DNA of 64,000 nt, from assembly GCF_003751845.1 (NCBI RefSeq), contig NZ_RJKQ01000002.1, positions 1,364,001 through 1,428,000 on the forward strand, given 5' to 3'. This DNA comes from Enterobacter sp. BIGb0383 (GTDB lineage: Bacteria > Pseudomonadota > Gammaproteobacteria > Enterobacterales > Enterobacteriaceae). A model generated the notes under the pieces. The model made no database searches and was not told the DNA's origin. It saw only the letters and a program-made list of their open reading frames with translations. Position numbers and translations under genes: made by a program. Shown piece by piece: positions 16,515 through 26,200 of the stretch (positions are counted from its first letter, which is position 1; each line of letters starts with the position of its first letter).

Positions 16515-16868
16515 TCAGGATGGGATTTTAGCCAGTAATTCGTTTACTTTTTCAGTATCTTCAGGGTGTAACTGAACATATTTTTCACAGGCCAGACGGA
16601 CATATTTAAAGCCTACAACTTCAGGAACGATAATTTCTCCGTCCCACACCCCAAACATTATTCCTTCAAAATGGCATTCGGGATCAGGGTCTTCAAAATC
16701 AGGGAATGAACAATATGTTTCATTAACACCACAACCTATCATATTTATAAGATATGGTAACATCCATATGAATTTCCCCTGTAAATTCATTGAATTAAAA
16801 TAATCCCGGACAATCCATTCAGGATCGTTTTCATAATCTGTGCTTTCAAAAATATATTCGTTCATCAC
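16515..16868 (-). CDS. cdiI: CDI immunity protein CdiI-like, module 7
   Basis: About 117 residues, strongly acidic, with EYIFESTDYENDPEWIVRDY, KFIWMLPYLINMIGCGVNET, CSFPDFEDPDPECHFEGIMF and GEIIVPEVVGFKYVRLACEK. I recognise this pattern from proteins annotated as ribonuclease toxin immunity protein CdiI. The ATG at 16865 overlaps the toxin stop (TGATG), and a GTG at 16868 is in frame just before it. It is the cognate partner of the module 7 toxin. Confidence 0.7.
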   Translation of the reverse strand: MMNEYIFESTDYENDPEWIVRDYFNSMNLQGKFIWMLPYLINMIGCGVNETYCSFPDFEDPDPECHFEGIMFGVWDGEIIVPEVVGFKYVRLACEKYVQLHPEDTEKVNELLAKIPS

Positions 16869-17242
16869 TTGGTCACCGGGTGAAAATTTTCTACCATTCT
16901 TGTTTTTTTATCCAAATAAACTTGGAATTTTATCCCACCGGCCGTTGCCGTATATTCTCGCTGCCCAGCTGCAATAGCTGCCTTGTAACCGCTACTTGCA
17001 GCTTGTTGCCCCAAGTCTAATATTTTTTGGTCAGTAAAAATCTTAGGGTCATAGATTTTTTTGGTAAATATCGTATCCTTATAACCTGTAACATTACCGG
17101 CACGATCGTAAGAGGGTATTCTATATTGAACCTCAGTAATCCCCTTCACGTTACTTTGACTTTCACCAACAATTTTCACACTTTTCTCACTTACTGTTGA
17201 ATAGAAAGCATCAGCATTATGACCACCGCTCAGGCTTTGCTG
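16865..17242 (-). pseudogene. Orphan cdiA-CT toxin, module 7
   Basis: The open frame reads QSLSGGHNADAFYSTVSEKS, then ITEVQYRIPSYDRAGNVTGY, KKIYDPKIFTDQKILDLGQQ, REYTATAGGIKFQVYLDKKT and ends MVENFHPVTK. The YDPKxFTDQK and GIKFxVYLD pattern matches toxins I recall under the label CdiA family toxin C-terminal domain, some of which are RNases. The frame starts after a TAA at 17243. The cdiA fragment upstream is in another frame because 7-8 bases are missing around the SKQQSLSGG codons of the main gene. A GTG at 17179 could start a 104-residue cytosolic toxin. Confidence 0.6.
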
Positions 17243-17570
17243 TTATAGCTGTTGCTGTCCTGCAGGCTGCTGAGCGTAAGGTCACACCCGATATCTGCCA
17301 TCACCTTTTCGCCATTGACCTGCGCGCCCTGCAGCAGAGCGTCACGGCCGCTGGTCAGGCTGACGTTGCTCCCCGCATCCAGCGTGGTCTCATTCCACGC
17401 CGTGCCGTTCCCTTTCTCACCGCCTTTGCCCGCATTGGCGCTGGCGGAGACCGTAAACCCGGCGCCATTTGGCCCGGCAGTAATGCCCACGCCCAACGAG
17501 CCGCATTGAGAGTGATATCTTTCCCGGCCTTCACCTGGCTGCCTGATAGCAAGAGTGGTAAATGGGAGCC
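17230..17570 (-). pseudogene. cdiA fragment, module 7, with internal deletion
   Basis: Closely similar to 22250-22640 of full-length cdiA: SLGVGITAGPNGAGFTVSAS, NETTLDAGSNVSLTSGRDAL, then LTLSSLQDSNSYNSKA and a stop. Between KAGKDITLNAA and LGVGITAG about 70 bases present in the main gene are missing, shifting the frame. Homology ends near 17550-17570. The next bases on this strand are unrelated and lead to the upstream region of an xre gene on the plus strand. Confidence 0.75.
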
Positions 17571-17713
17571 GGGTCGCATAACCACCAATTTGTTTATTTC
17601 TTGTTCTGAAATGCTTGTGTGAGACCTTATGAGAGTTCAAAATACACCCCAGTAAGGATGCAAAATAGAATTTCAGTGATAAGCGAAAGCATTCATTATC
17701 AGAGGATATCTGG

Positions 17714-18052
17714 ATGAGTTTTTCTGCCCGGTTTCTGCAACTACGAAAGGAAAATGGCCTGACCCAGCCGCAGATGGCTGAGAAGACGGGTATCCATATA
17801 AGTCAGGTCCGTCGTTATGAATCAGGTGAAGCACTGCCCTCAATGGATATCCTTAAGCGCATCGCTGTTGCTTTTAGTGTGACCACCGACTGGCTGGTAT
17901 TTGAAGAAGGCGAGCGGGAACCGCAGGATGAGTTAAAGCTGAAGTTTGAAGCGATTAAGCAGATGGATGAAGATGAACAGAAGGCTGTTCTCTCCATTCT
18001 GGATGCGATGATTTTAAAAGATCAGGCCAAAAAGCTGATTGGTCGGGCCTGA
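17714..18052 (+). CDS. Xre-family (cI-like) DNA-binding regulator
   Basis: A 112-residue protein with an N-terminal helix-turn-helix (FLQLRKENGLTQPQMAEKTG, then ISQVRRYESGEALPSMDILK) and a short charged C-terminal helix region (KQMDEDEQKAVLSILDAMIL). AGAGGA at 17701-17706 supports the start. It lies 71 bases upstream of the intact symE-like gene on the same strand, with a long hairpin between. The two probably form an operon or regulator/target pair inside the CDI array. It may repress the symE-like gene. Confidence 0.8.
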   Translation: MSFSARFLQLRKENGLTQPQMAEKTGIHISQVRRYESGEALPSMDILKRIAVAFSVTTDWLVFEEGEREPQDELKLKFEAIKQMDEDEQKAVLSILDAMILKDQAKKLIGRA

Positions 18053-18058
18053 TTAAGC

Positions 18059-18093
18059 GCGGCTATACCGTGTTGCGAGCACGATATAGCCGC
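18059..18093 (+). promoter_or_regulatory. Long hairpin between xre and symE-like gene
   Basis: GCGGCTATA (18059-18067) pairs with TATAGCCGC (18085-18093). Inside, CGTG (18069-18072) pairs with CACG (18080-18083) around a 7-base loop. That is 13 base pairs plus one mismatch, without a T tract. It could be an attenuator, an RNA processing site or part of an antisense RNA region for the symE-like gene. Confidence 0.5.
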
Positions 18094-18123
18094 TAACCAC
18101 AACTAACTATCCAGGAGTTAATT

Positions 18124-18471
18124 ATGGCTGAGCGCAATTCTAAGCCAGAAGTTGCCACAACTAAAGCAACACAGCCCCTTGCCCGCTGCGAGTTTTACGA
18201 TCGCATCCGACATAACTTCATTCCACTGCAGGGCGAATGGCTTTCACAGGCTGGCTTTACGCCAGGTATGCCCGTCAAAATCCGGGTGATGCCGGACTGT
18301 ATTGTGATCACTACTCAGAACACCCGCGAACTGTGGGGCTGTGCGGAAGGGCTGAGCGTCGCCAAATTCAGCAAACGGAAGATGAACCAGTGGATCAAAG
18401 CCTTTCCCGGCGCGATTAACGATACCGGCGATGTGCCGGTGGTGAAGCGTGGTGATAATCATTTTATCTAA
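18124..18471 (+). CDS. SymE-like toxin-family protein, intact copy S3
   Basis: A 115-residue protein with AGGAG at 18113-18117. The core (IPLQGEWLSQAGFTPGMPVK, then IRVMPDCIVITTQNTRELWG) is the SymE/AbrB-like swapped-hairpin domain, LKGxWLxxAGFxxGxxVxVxVxxGCIVLT in the classical SymE. E. coli SymE is a nucleoid-associated, SOS-induced protein toxic when overproduced and silenced by the SymR antisense RNA. This variant has a longer C-terminus (KMNQWIKAFPGAINDTGDVP) shared with S1 and S2. Such genes are often found near Rhs and CDI loci. Its 3' end faces an immunity gene across a terminator. Confidence 0.7.
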   Translation: MAERNSKPEVATTKATQPLARCEFYDRIRHNFIPLQGEWLSQAGFTPGMPVKIRVMPDCIVITTQNTRELWGCAEGLSVAKFSKRKMNQWIKAFPGAINDTGDVPVVKRGDNHFI

Positions 18472-18480
18472 GACCTGATA

Positions 18481-18511
18481 ATAAACTCCCGATCTTTGAA
18501 CGGGAGTTTAT
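18481..18511. terminator. Bidirectional terminator between symE-like S3 and module 8 immunity gene
   Basis: ATAAACTCCCG, a 9-base loop, then CGGGAGTTTAT: an 11-bp perfect stem between the two convergent stops. Confidence 0.75.
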
Positions 18512-18513
18512 CG

Positions 18514-18852
18514 TTAATGCTTATCGGCTAAATCAAGAGCTACTGCCAACTCTAGTTTATCCAATCTACCTTTCAACTGCTTTGAGTAGTCAGCAACTGA
18601 CATGTCAAAATGCTCATTAACTTGATTATCACTTTTGGATAATTCGAAGCCAACAATTAGAATGCCATTAATTAACACCCTGTATATATCCTCACCCTGT
18701 TCTGGAGTATGAGCCAGAACATAGACTGAGTTGATATGTCCATATTTATCATTTAGGAAACCGGTTATTACTTTATTGCCCCTAATAAAAGACCCTGAGT
18801 TTATTAACTCATCCCTCTTGATGTTTTCAGTACGAGAGCCTGTCAGTTTCAT
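18514..18852 (-). CDS. CDI immunity protein, module 8
   Basis: A 112-residue protein, intact. Its ATG overlaps the toxin stop by four bases (ATGA). I do not recognise the family. It has a beta-rich middle (YGHINSVYVLAHTPEQGEDI, YRVLINGILIVGFELSKSDN) and a helical C-terminus (KQLKGRLDKLELAVALDLAD). The overlap with the toxin and the position make it the cognate antidote. Confidence 0.65.
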   Translation of the reverse strand: MKLTGSRTENIKRDELINSGSFIRGNKVITGFLNDKYGHINSVYVLAHTPEQGEDIYRVLINGILIVGFELSKSDNQVNEHFDMSVADYSKQLKGRLDKLELAVALDLADKH

Positions 18853-19520
18853 TTTATTCTTCCTGGAGTAGCTGTGTTCAAATTCCCATGTTTATCAGTA
18901 AGTATGGTCATAACCGAAGTGGGTTGATGATTGCTAAACTTATCTGTCCCTATTGGACTCCCCAGATCAACCTCTCTGATGTAACGTTCTCCTTTAGCAC
19001 TGGAAAGTGTCCCAGCAATTGGGGATTTTACTACCTGAGAACTTTGCAATAATGTTTTAAGTTCGGATTGAGAAATAGTAAATTGGCTTTTACCTGGCCT
19101 CCCAGAATAATGATCATGCACAACATAATTCCATCCAGCGCCACTTGCTTGACTACCACTCATTAAATTAATGCGTGATTGAGTGATTCCATAAATATTT
19201 GATACTGTATCTGCGTTTTTTGTAACTGATGAGCCATTACTGCTTTTACCTATCCCAGCAGCTATTCCCGCCGCATTAGATATCGCCGCATTTCCAAAAA
19301 TGTTCGCAAGTTCAGTCGTTGTGTCTTCTGAACCACCAAACATTTTTGCACGATAAACCAATGTATTGATTGAGCCATCAAAGTTTGACGAGGCTCCACG
19401 CAGGTTTTTCCACTCCAGCTTTTCAGCCGCCTTGAGCGAATCAATTCCGTCTTTTCGTATTTTAGCTGTTAATTCATCGTTCCTGGCAGCAATACCAGCT
19501 TTCCATTGTTTGGATCCCCG
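18849..19520 (-). pseudogene. Orphan cdiA-CT toxin, module 8
   Basis: An open frame of 224 codons encodes a linker (QWKAGIAARNDELTAKIRKD to NAAGIAAGIGKSSNGSS) and a toxin domain with GWNYVVHDHYSGRPGKSQFT, SELKTLLQSSQVVKSPIAGT, RYIREVDLGSPIGTDKF and SVMTILTDKHGNLNTATPGR. I have seen this SxFxxSxxELKxLLQSxxVV and MTILTDKxGNLxTATPG pattern at the C-termini of haemagglutinin-like proteins, but I do not know an activity. It is preceded by a TGA at 19521 and lies out of frame with the cdiA fragment it was joined to. Confidence 0.6.
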
Positions 19521-19635
19521 TCAGCTCCTGGACAGAGTCGTAATTGCTCTTCATTTTGTCGCGGCTGTAGCTGATATTGACGCCAGGTCCGCCGCCTGCG
19601 CCAAAGGTGTAACTCAGCCCACCGCTCAGGCTCTG
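19517..19635 (-). pseudogene. cdiA fragment, module 8
   Basis: About 119 bases match 22139-22257 of full-length cdiA (QSLSGGLSYTFGAGGGPGVN, ISYSRDKMKSNYDSVQE). Both edges are sharp: at 19635 the homology gives way to a symE-like gene on the plus strand, and near 19517 to the module 8 toxin in another frame. Confidence 0.75.
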
Positions 19636-19986
19636 GTGGGATATATCAGCATCCGTCACGAAGTACGCAGCGATGCCGGCACAGCCTGATACAGTCGCTG
19701 CGCGGGTCTGAGGCTGAAGGGAGACTGGCTGGAAGAGGCGGGATTTACGATCGATACGCCGGTTGAAGTCCGGGTGCTGCCGGGTTGCCTGATCCTGACC
19801 GCGCAGGAACCACAGCCGGAGACGGCAGAACCGGAAGTGCTGACGCAGTTACGCCAGGCCTGCAAAAAACTCTCCGCACGCAAGCAACGGCAGATTGCGG
19901 AGTTTATCCAGGTGATTGCCACGCCGCACAATCGGCCACCACTACCGGACAGGGTGGATCTGCAGGCGGCGAACAAACGTAAGTAA
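19636..19986 (+). pseudogene. symE: symE homologue S4, 5'-truncated, with in-frame TGA
   Basis: Reads VGYISIRHEVRSDAGTA, a TGA at 19687-19689, then LRLKGDWLEEAGFTIDTPVE, VRVLPGCLILTAQEP, and LRQACKKLSARKQRQIAEFI. This is closer to E. coli SymE (LKGQWLEAAGF, GCIVLTAQPP, LSARKQKQV) than the other copies. The start is missing because it begins exactly where the module 8 cdiA fragment ends, and the TGA interrupts it. Restart at a GTG (19774) would give only the C-terminal half. Confidence 0.75.
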
Positions 19987-20000
19987 CTGGTTAAAAAGTT

Positions 20001-20029
20001 AAAATCCCAGCCGCACTGGCTGGGATTTT
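20001..20029. terminator. Bidirectional terminator between symE S4 and cdiI
   Basis: AAAATCCCAGCC, loop GCACT, then GGCTGGGATTTT: a perfect 12-bp stem with an A run on one side and a T run on the other. Confidence 0.85.
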
Positions 20030-20047
20030 ATGTATTGGAGCGTAATA

Positions 20048-20239
20048 TTAGTTCAACAGCTCAATATCATCTGGATAAACAGTCAAAACATCTAACGTCT
20101 CACCATTAGCATCAATAAACTCTACTTCATAGCCCAATGTAGGTTCTGTATATACCATAACAACAGCCCCCTTACATCCTGCAGCTATAGAGCCAGATAA
20201 CATCTTTGTGGACTTAACGACGTCATATTCTTTAATCAT
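20048..20239 (-). CDS. cdiI: Immunity protein of the full-length CdiA (DUF4926-like)
   Basis: A 63-residue SH3-like protein: MIKEYDVVKSTKMLSGSIAA, CKGAVVMVYTEPTLGYEVEF and ETLDVLTVYPDDIELLN. This fits the DUF4926 pattern (DVV, then GAVVxVYxxxxGYEVEFxDxxGxT). It starts 14 bases after the cdiA stop and is therefore the cognate antidote in the usual cdiA-cdiI order. DUF4926 proteins are often found beside DUF6883 toxins, which is how I read the CdiA C-terminus. It should bind the toxin in the cytoplasm and protect siblings. Confidence 0.75.
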   Translation of the reverse strand: MIKEYDVVKSTKMLSGSIAAGCKGAVVMVYTEPTLGYEVEFIDANGETLDVLTVYPDDIELLN

Positions 20240-20253
20240 AATATTAGCACCCG

Positions 20254-23200
20254 TTATTTCTTGGCCGGAATAGCTGTCACAAGTCTAACGACTCCATCAT
20301 TATTCTTAATCCAACCGAATTTCACATCTATTGTTCTTCCGTTAGCACCAGTGATAGATATTACCTGGTCATATTTGACGCCGTGCTGAGTTTCTGCTGT
20401 TTTCACAGCTTTGCCTGGTTCAAAGACAATTTGTTTTGCGAGATCGCTTGAATTCCCTTTGTTAAAGCCGAGGGCTTTGTCAAACCATTCAGCCTTGCTT
20501 CCACCAACTGGATGATCTTTTGCTAACAGGTAATTAGCTAATTTATTATCAACACTAGTTTGCGTCTCTGGTGCGTTTTTTAATCCATTCTTGGCCGCAT
20601 TTTCTCCAGTATTAGTCTTATTTTTCCCAATCCCAGCAGCTATTCCCGCTGCGCTTGTCCCTGCCACCTGAGCCAGCGAGTTGATCGCAAGCTGCTTCGC
20701 TTCGGATGAATCTCCGGACATCAATGCGTTATGAATCGCCGCGTTTCTGTCTGCCTCAAGCTGGATCGTCGTCACCTGAAGGACTGAAAGTTCATCCTGA
20801 TCTTCCCGACTCAGACCACCATCAGCACGCGCCTTTTCCAGCAGCTCATTGATACGATTAGCATAATCAGCCTGCAACTGGCCAACTTCATTCGCTTTAT
20901 CGACACAGTCCTGAGCCCCCGAGCAGTTCACAACGCTTTCATGCTGCTCAGCATTTATTTTCTTATATTTTTCAACAACAGCGCTACAGGCATCCCCCTG
21001 GCACTGGGTCATTTCTCTGGCCCGGTCCTGGTTTTGTTTGACGCTAAGAGAGTTATTCTCAACAGTAGTCTTCCCGGCCTGCGCCCCTTCCACCACGCTT
21101 GCACCGCTGTCACCCACCAGGCCACCGGCCAGGCCTGAAGCCAGCGTCGCCAGCGCGGAGACCGTTTGTTTTTCCTCTTCACTCAACTGGTCGGGCGTTT
21201 TGTCCCAGGCGGCAAGGGCGATCATGCCCGCCAGTTCGCCCGTGGCGGCGCCTGCTGCCGCTGTTCCTGCATCTTTTCCGCTGGCGGCGGCCAGCGCGGC
21301 ATTCACCACCGCGTGCGCCAGGACTCTTCCTGCGTGGTCTTTTTCAGGAATAGCTTTCGCTATCTCATTGGCGATATACGGGGCTGCAGCTCCCGCCAGG
21401 GCACCTTTGATATCTCCGCCCGCGATGGCCTGTATCGCTGCCGTGGCGGCGGTGATAGCCCGCTGATACTGCCCGCCTGTTCCCTGCTCGGTTTTTGCAA
21501 ACGCATCATTGTAGAACGTCTGATACATCTGCCCGCTGATGGCCTCTTCCGTGACCGCCTTTTTATCCTTTTCCAGCGCCTTAATGGCGGCAGCACGGTC
21601 GTCTGCCGTCGCCGTTTTCATCTGCTTGCCGGCACTTTCCGTGGCCCTGATTTTCGCGTCCGTGCGCACGATATCCGACACCTGACGACCGATCTCACCA
21701 ATAAGCTGTGCGGTCTGCAGGCGTCGTTGCTCTTTCTCTTTGTTAAAGATCGGGTCGATACTGCCGTTGGCATGGTCAGTATCACGACTCAGTGTACTCA
21801 CATCCTGCTGCTGATGTGCGACGTCGCGAACAATTATTGTTCCGTCTGCCACCGCCGACTGCGTGGTGCCTTCCGCGTTACCGCTGCCGCCCAGACCGGT
21901 CAGCAGCGTGCTCGCCATATTGCCAATCACGTTTCCGGCAATGCCCCCGGACGTGCTGAACCCGCCGCCCTGATGCTCGACCTTGTACTCCGCTTTATTG
22001 TTGATATCCGTAAAGCCCAGCGTCCCGGTCTCAAGGCGGTTTTTATCCGCCTCTGCCCGGCTGGCAATCACCGCCCCGTCCAGCTGGGTATGGTTGCCGA
22101 CGGCGACATCAAACCCGCCCTTGCCCGCGAAGATCCCCGTCTGCTCCTGGACAGAGTCGTAATTGCTCTTCATTTTGTCGCGGCTGTAGCTGATATTGAC
22201 GCCGGGTCCGCCGCCTGCGCCAAAGGTGTAACTCAGCCCGCCGCTCAGGCTCTGCTGTTTGCTGTCATAGTTATTGCTGTCCTGCAGGCTGCTGAGCGTA
22301 AGGTCACGCCCGATATCAGCCGTGACCTTCTCGCCATTGACCTGCGCGCTCTGCAGCAGAGCGTCACGGCCGCTGGTCAGGCTGACGTTGCTCCCCGCAT
22401 CCAGCGTGGTCTCATTCCACGTCGTGCCGTTCCCTTTCTCACCGCCTTTGCCCGCATTGGCGCTGGCGGAGACCGTAAACCCGGCGCCGTTTGGTCCGGC
22501 AGTAATACCCACGCCCAGCGAGCCGCCTTTGCTGGAATTGCTGCCGGTGGTGAACTGCGTGTTTGCCGCGCCGCCCAGGCTGATATCGCGAGCCGCATCG
22601 AGAGTGATATCTTTCCCGGCCTTCACCTGGCTGCCTGATACCGCAATATCGCCGCTGTTAGCCGAATTTCCCCGGCCATTTGCCGCCACGCTGAGATCGT
22701 TCCCCGCGTTCAGCGTGCTGCCGATGGCCGTGTCCTGCTCTGAGTGGGACGTGGATTTGGATGACTGCCCACCGAGGGAGACCATAACCCCGAATGCGCC
22801 ATTTTTGGTCATATCACTGCCGTTGGCGGCTTCTGCCAGGCGACTCGCCTGACCGGCCTGAATCCCGGACAGTACCGCTTTGGTGGCCTGCAGTGAGGCC
22901 AGTCGCCCGTCACTCTGCTCTTTCGCTTCGATTGCCGTAGAGACCGCGGTATTGACTACGTCCCCGACCGCGCCGGAGAGCGCCACGGTCAGGCCGCTGC
23001 TCTTCTGCTCAAACGTCTGGTCACTGGTCCGTTTATCATGGCCCGATTCGATCACGACGCTGTCCCCGGTCAGGCTGAGATCTTTCTTCGCCACCAGATC
23101 GGCACCGCCAATATGCACCTGTTCCCCCGCGTTAAGCGTGACGCTCCCGCCGTTGCTGCCGACGGTGCTCATGCTCTGACTCTGGGTGGTGCCTTTCTCC

Positions 23201-26200
23201 TTAAGGTCCTGTTTGGTTTTACTGGTGCCGATGGTGAAGCCGATTCCCCCTGACCCCATCAGCCCGCTCTTTTTCTTCTCTTTAAGATTCCAGCTCGAGT
23301 CAGTATTGGTGGCCGCCTGAATATCAATGCTGCGGTCCGCACTCAGCGCAACATCGCCATCGCCGACCACCGCTGAGCCTTTTACCAGCAGGTCGTTACC
23401 GGATCTTACCGTCACGTTATCACCGCTCAGCAACGAACCGGTTTCCCGGGTGCTCTGCTGTTCCGCGATGGTGTGCGTGGTGGTTTTTTTCAGGAAGCCT
23501 TTTTTAGTTTTGGTCTCTTCTTTGAAGTAGTAATCACTTTCGGTGGCAGTGGTGAGATTGACATCACGTCCGGCCTGAACGCCAATATCCCCTTTCGCCG
23601 TCACCTGTGCGGCCTGGGCATTCATATCGCGCCCGGCGATAATCACCGTATCGGTGCCGCTGGCGATCTCCGTTCCCTGCTGGCGGACGTGCTCGTTGAT
23701 CACTGTTTTTTTACTGGCTTTGTAGCTGTCGGCCTGTCGTGTTGCCAGAGCATCCAGATTGATGTCGCGTCCGGCCTGTAGTTCAACGCTTTTCTCTGCC
23801 ACCATTCCAGCGGCCTGCGCCCTAATATCCTGTCCGGCTTCAAGCACCAGATTACCGCCAGCGCTGAGCGTGCTGCCCTGATAAGAGGCTGACGCTCGAG
23901 TGGTTTTGGATTTTCCCTCGCTGAGATTCCGGGTGCTCTCTATATTGTTCGCGTTGAGCGCAATATCACCCCAAGCCTTCATCAGCATGCCACCGCCCGA
24001 GGTCAGACTGGCGCCGCCTATGGTGATGTTTTTCCCGGCATCCAGCGATAGTGTATCCTGCGCAGTAATACTGGCAATATTGCCAGACTTAGTATCGGTA
24101 ATGCTTAAGGCACGGCCCTTGCTTTTATCATCCAGGGAGAAAGTCGCGGACTGAGTGATGTTATTGATGCTGCCATCTAAGCTCTCTAGTACCACCGCTT
24201 TACCGCTGATAGCAGAGCTGATGTTGCTAATATCGCCGATGGAACTGAGGTCAAGATTGCCTCCCGCTTTAATCAACGAATCACCGCTGTTATTTATAAA
24301 CTCTCGGCTCTCAAGGCTCAGGTCATTTTTGGCCAGCAGCGAGCTCCCGCTGTTGGTGATATTACCGCCCTTGAGGCTGATGTCATTCCCGGCGATCACG
24401 CTGCCGCTGTTGATGGTGGCATCTTTTGGCGATAGATACAGTTTTGGGATCATCACCATTTCGCCACCGATGTTCGCGATTTCCCACCACAGGATACTGT
24501 GGTCCAGACCCGCAATCTGATCGGCAGTGAGCGACACACCAAGCTGAAGCCCCAGAGATTGCTGCAGGCTGGCGGCGTTGTCGATCAGGTAGCGCATCTG
24601 ATCCAGCTCGGAACCTATCCCGTTAAGGTAACGATGACCTGTCTGGTTAAGAAGCGTATTACTGACATAACGCGTATCGAACGCCGCATCACCAAGGAAA
24701 CGGTAATCGTATTCTGGTTTCAGGTTAATGCGATCCAGCATATAAGCGGAACCAAGGAACAACTTCTCGTCGGTATATTCCGGATTAATCTCCCGTGGCA
24801 CCACCATTTCAGGCGACGATATCGCAGGCCCAGAAATAGCCAAAGGGGGCGTAACAGGCTTAATGCTATCTGGTAACCCGGATGCTGTCTGGTCCCCGGG
24901 CGTTGCGGAAGGGGTGACTCCATTCGGCAGAGTCGACGCATTAAAACCGGGTGCAGAAGCCGATGGCGACAGCCCCAGCAGCTTGTTCAGGTCTCCAAAC
25001 AGAGCCGGATCTAGATCACCCAGCCCGTCGAGTTTTGGATTGATGGTAATGAGGTAGGGGCTTTTCGGATTATCCGACACCACGAAGTAGCCGTTATTCC
25101 CCATCGGCAGGGGGTAAGCGCTGGTATCAACGGTTTTCCCCTGGTACTGCCCGGTAGTGCTACCTTTAACCGGATTCAATTCGGCAGTCGTGATGCCCGT
25201 ATCCGCCAGCGTATTAAGCTTACCAAGGCTGGCGTTGCCTTGTTGGTTACTATGGATTGCGCTGATCGAAACACCTGCAGCACTGCCGCTGTCCAGCGAC
25301 CCGCCGCCGTTGATTTGCTGCAATGCATTTTGCAGTTGATCGTTCCACTGTGGTGAGCTAACGGCACCAGCACTATTCAGGCTCTGTTTTTTCGCGCCCG
25401 TATCAATAGACTGGTTACTTAGGGTGTTCAGCGAAGGCGCTGGAATAACATGACTTATTCCTCCACCATTCGATGTTGTCGCCGTATTGCTGATATCACT
25501 GGAAAAATTAGCTGTTACCAGACCGCCAGCCTGAATCACTGAACGGAAAACCTGATCGGTGTTGCGCGTTTCGTACTGCGGTGCGCCGTCCAGCGTATAG
25601 GTTACGCGACGGTTATTATCGTTTCCTGAGGCAGGCTTTCCCACAAGACTGGATACCTTGCCTGTTTTCCCGCTATAGCGGTAGACCTTGTATTCATCTT
25701 CAGCATAACCAAACCAGGACTGGTTATTCAGGCTAGCTCCAGATAGGTTGACCCGATTGCCAGCCAGTAAATTACTGGCATGGTTATTCAGCGTAGCGGC
25801 ACTCACATTAAGATCGTGATTGGCAGAGATACGCGATGCACCTGCCTTCGCCGTGACGTTAACAACAGTTGATCCCACTAAGTAACGTTGCACTGCCCCT
25901 ATCGCCATGGGTGCGACAACAGAAAACCCATTACCTCCTCCAGGGCCGCTTACAACCGTATAAATATACCCCCACTGTTCAGCGGGCAGGCTGGTGACTT
26001 TTACACTGATTGAACTCGCTCCACTTGCCGCAGGGCTTCCCGTTGCCGCCTGATAGCTGCGTGACTCGCTGAGTCCCTCTCGCTCATTCAGCAGACTCCC
26101 CGTCCTAATCGTAATATCGCCATTAGTGGTCTCAATCGTTCCCGAGGTATTCACCACCTCGCCATTAGCATTACCCGCCGCGTCTTTTTGCATCCACAGG

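Noticed and set aside
21166..22638. 490-codon open frame on the plus strand inside cdiA
   Set aside because: It is antisense to conserved coding sequence and Arg/Pro/Cys-rich with no family resemblance. The same antisense frame appears behind each copied cdiA fragment, so it is a shadow of cdiA codon use.
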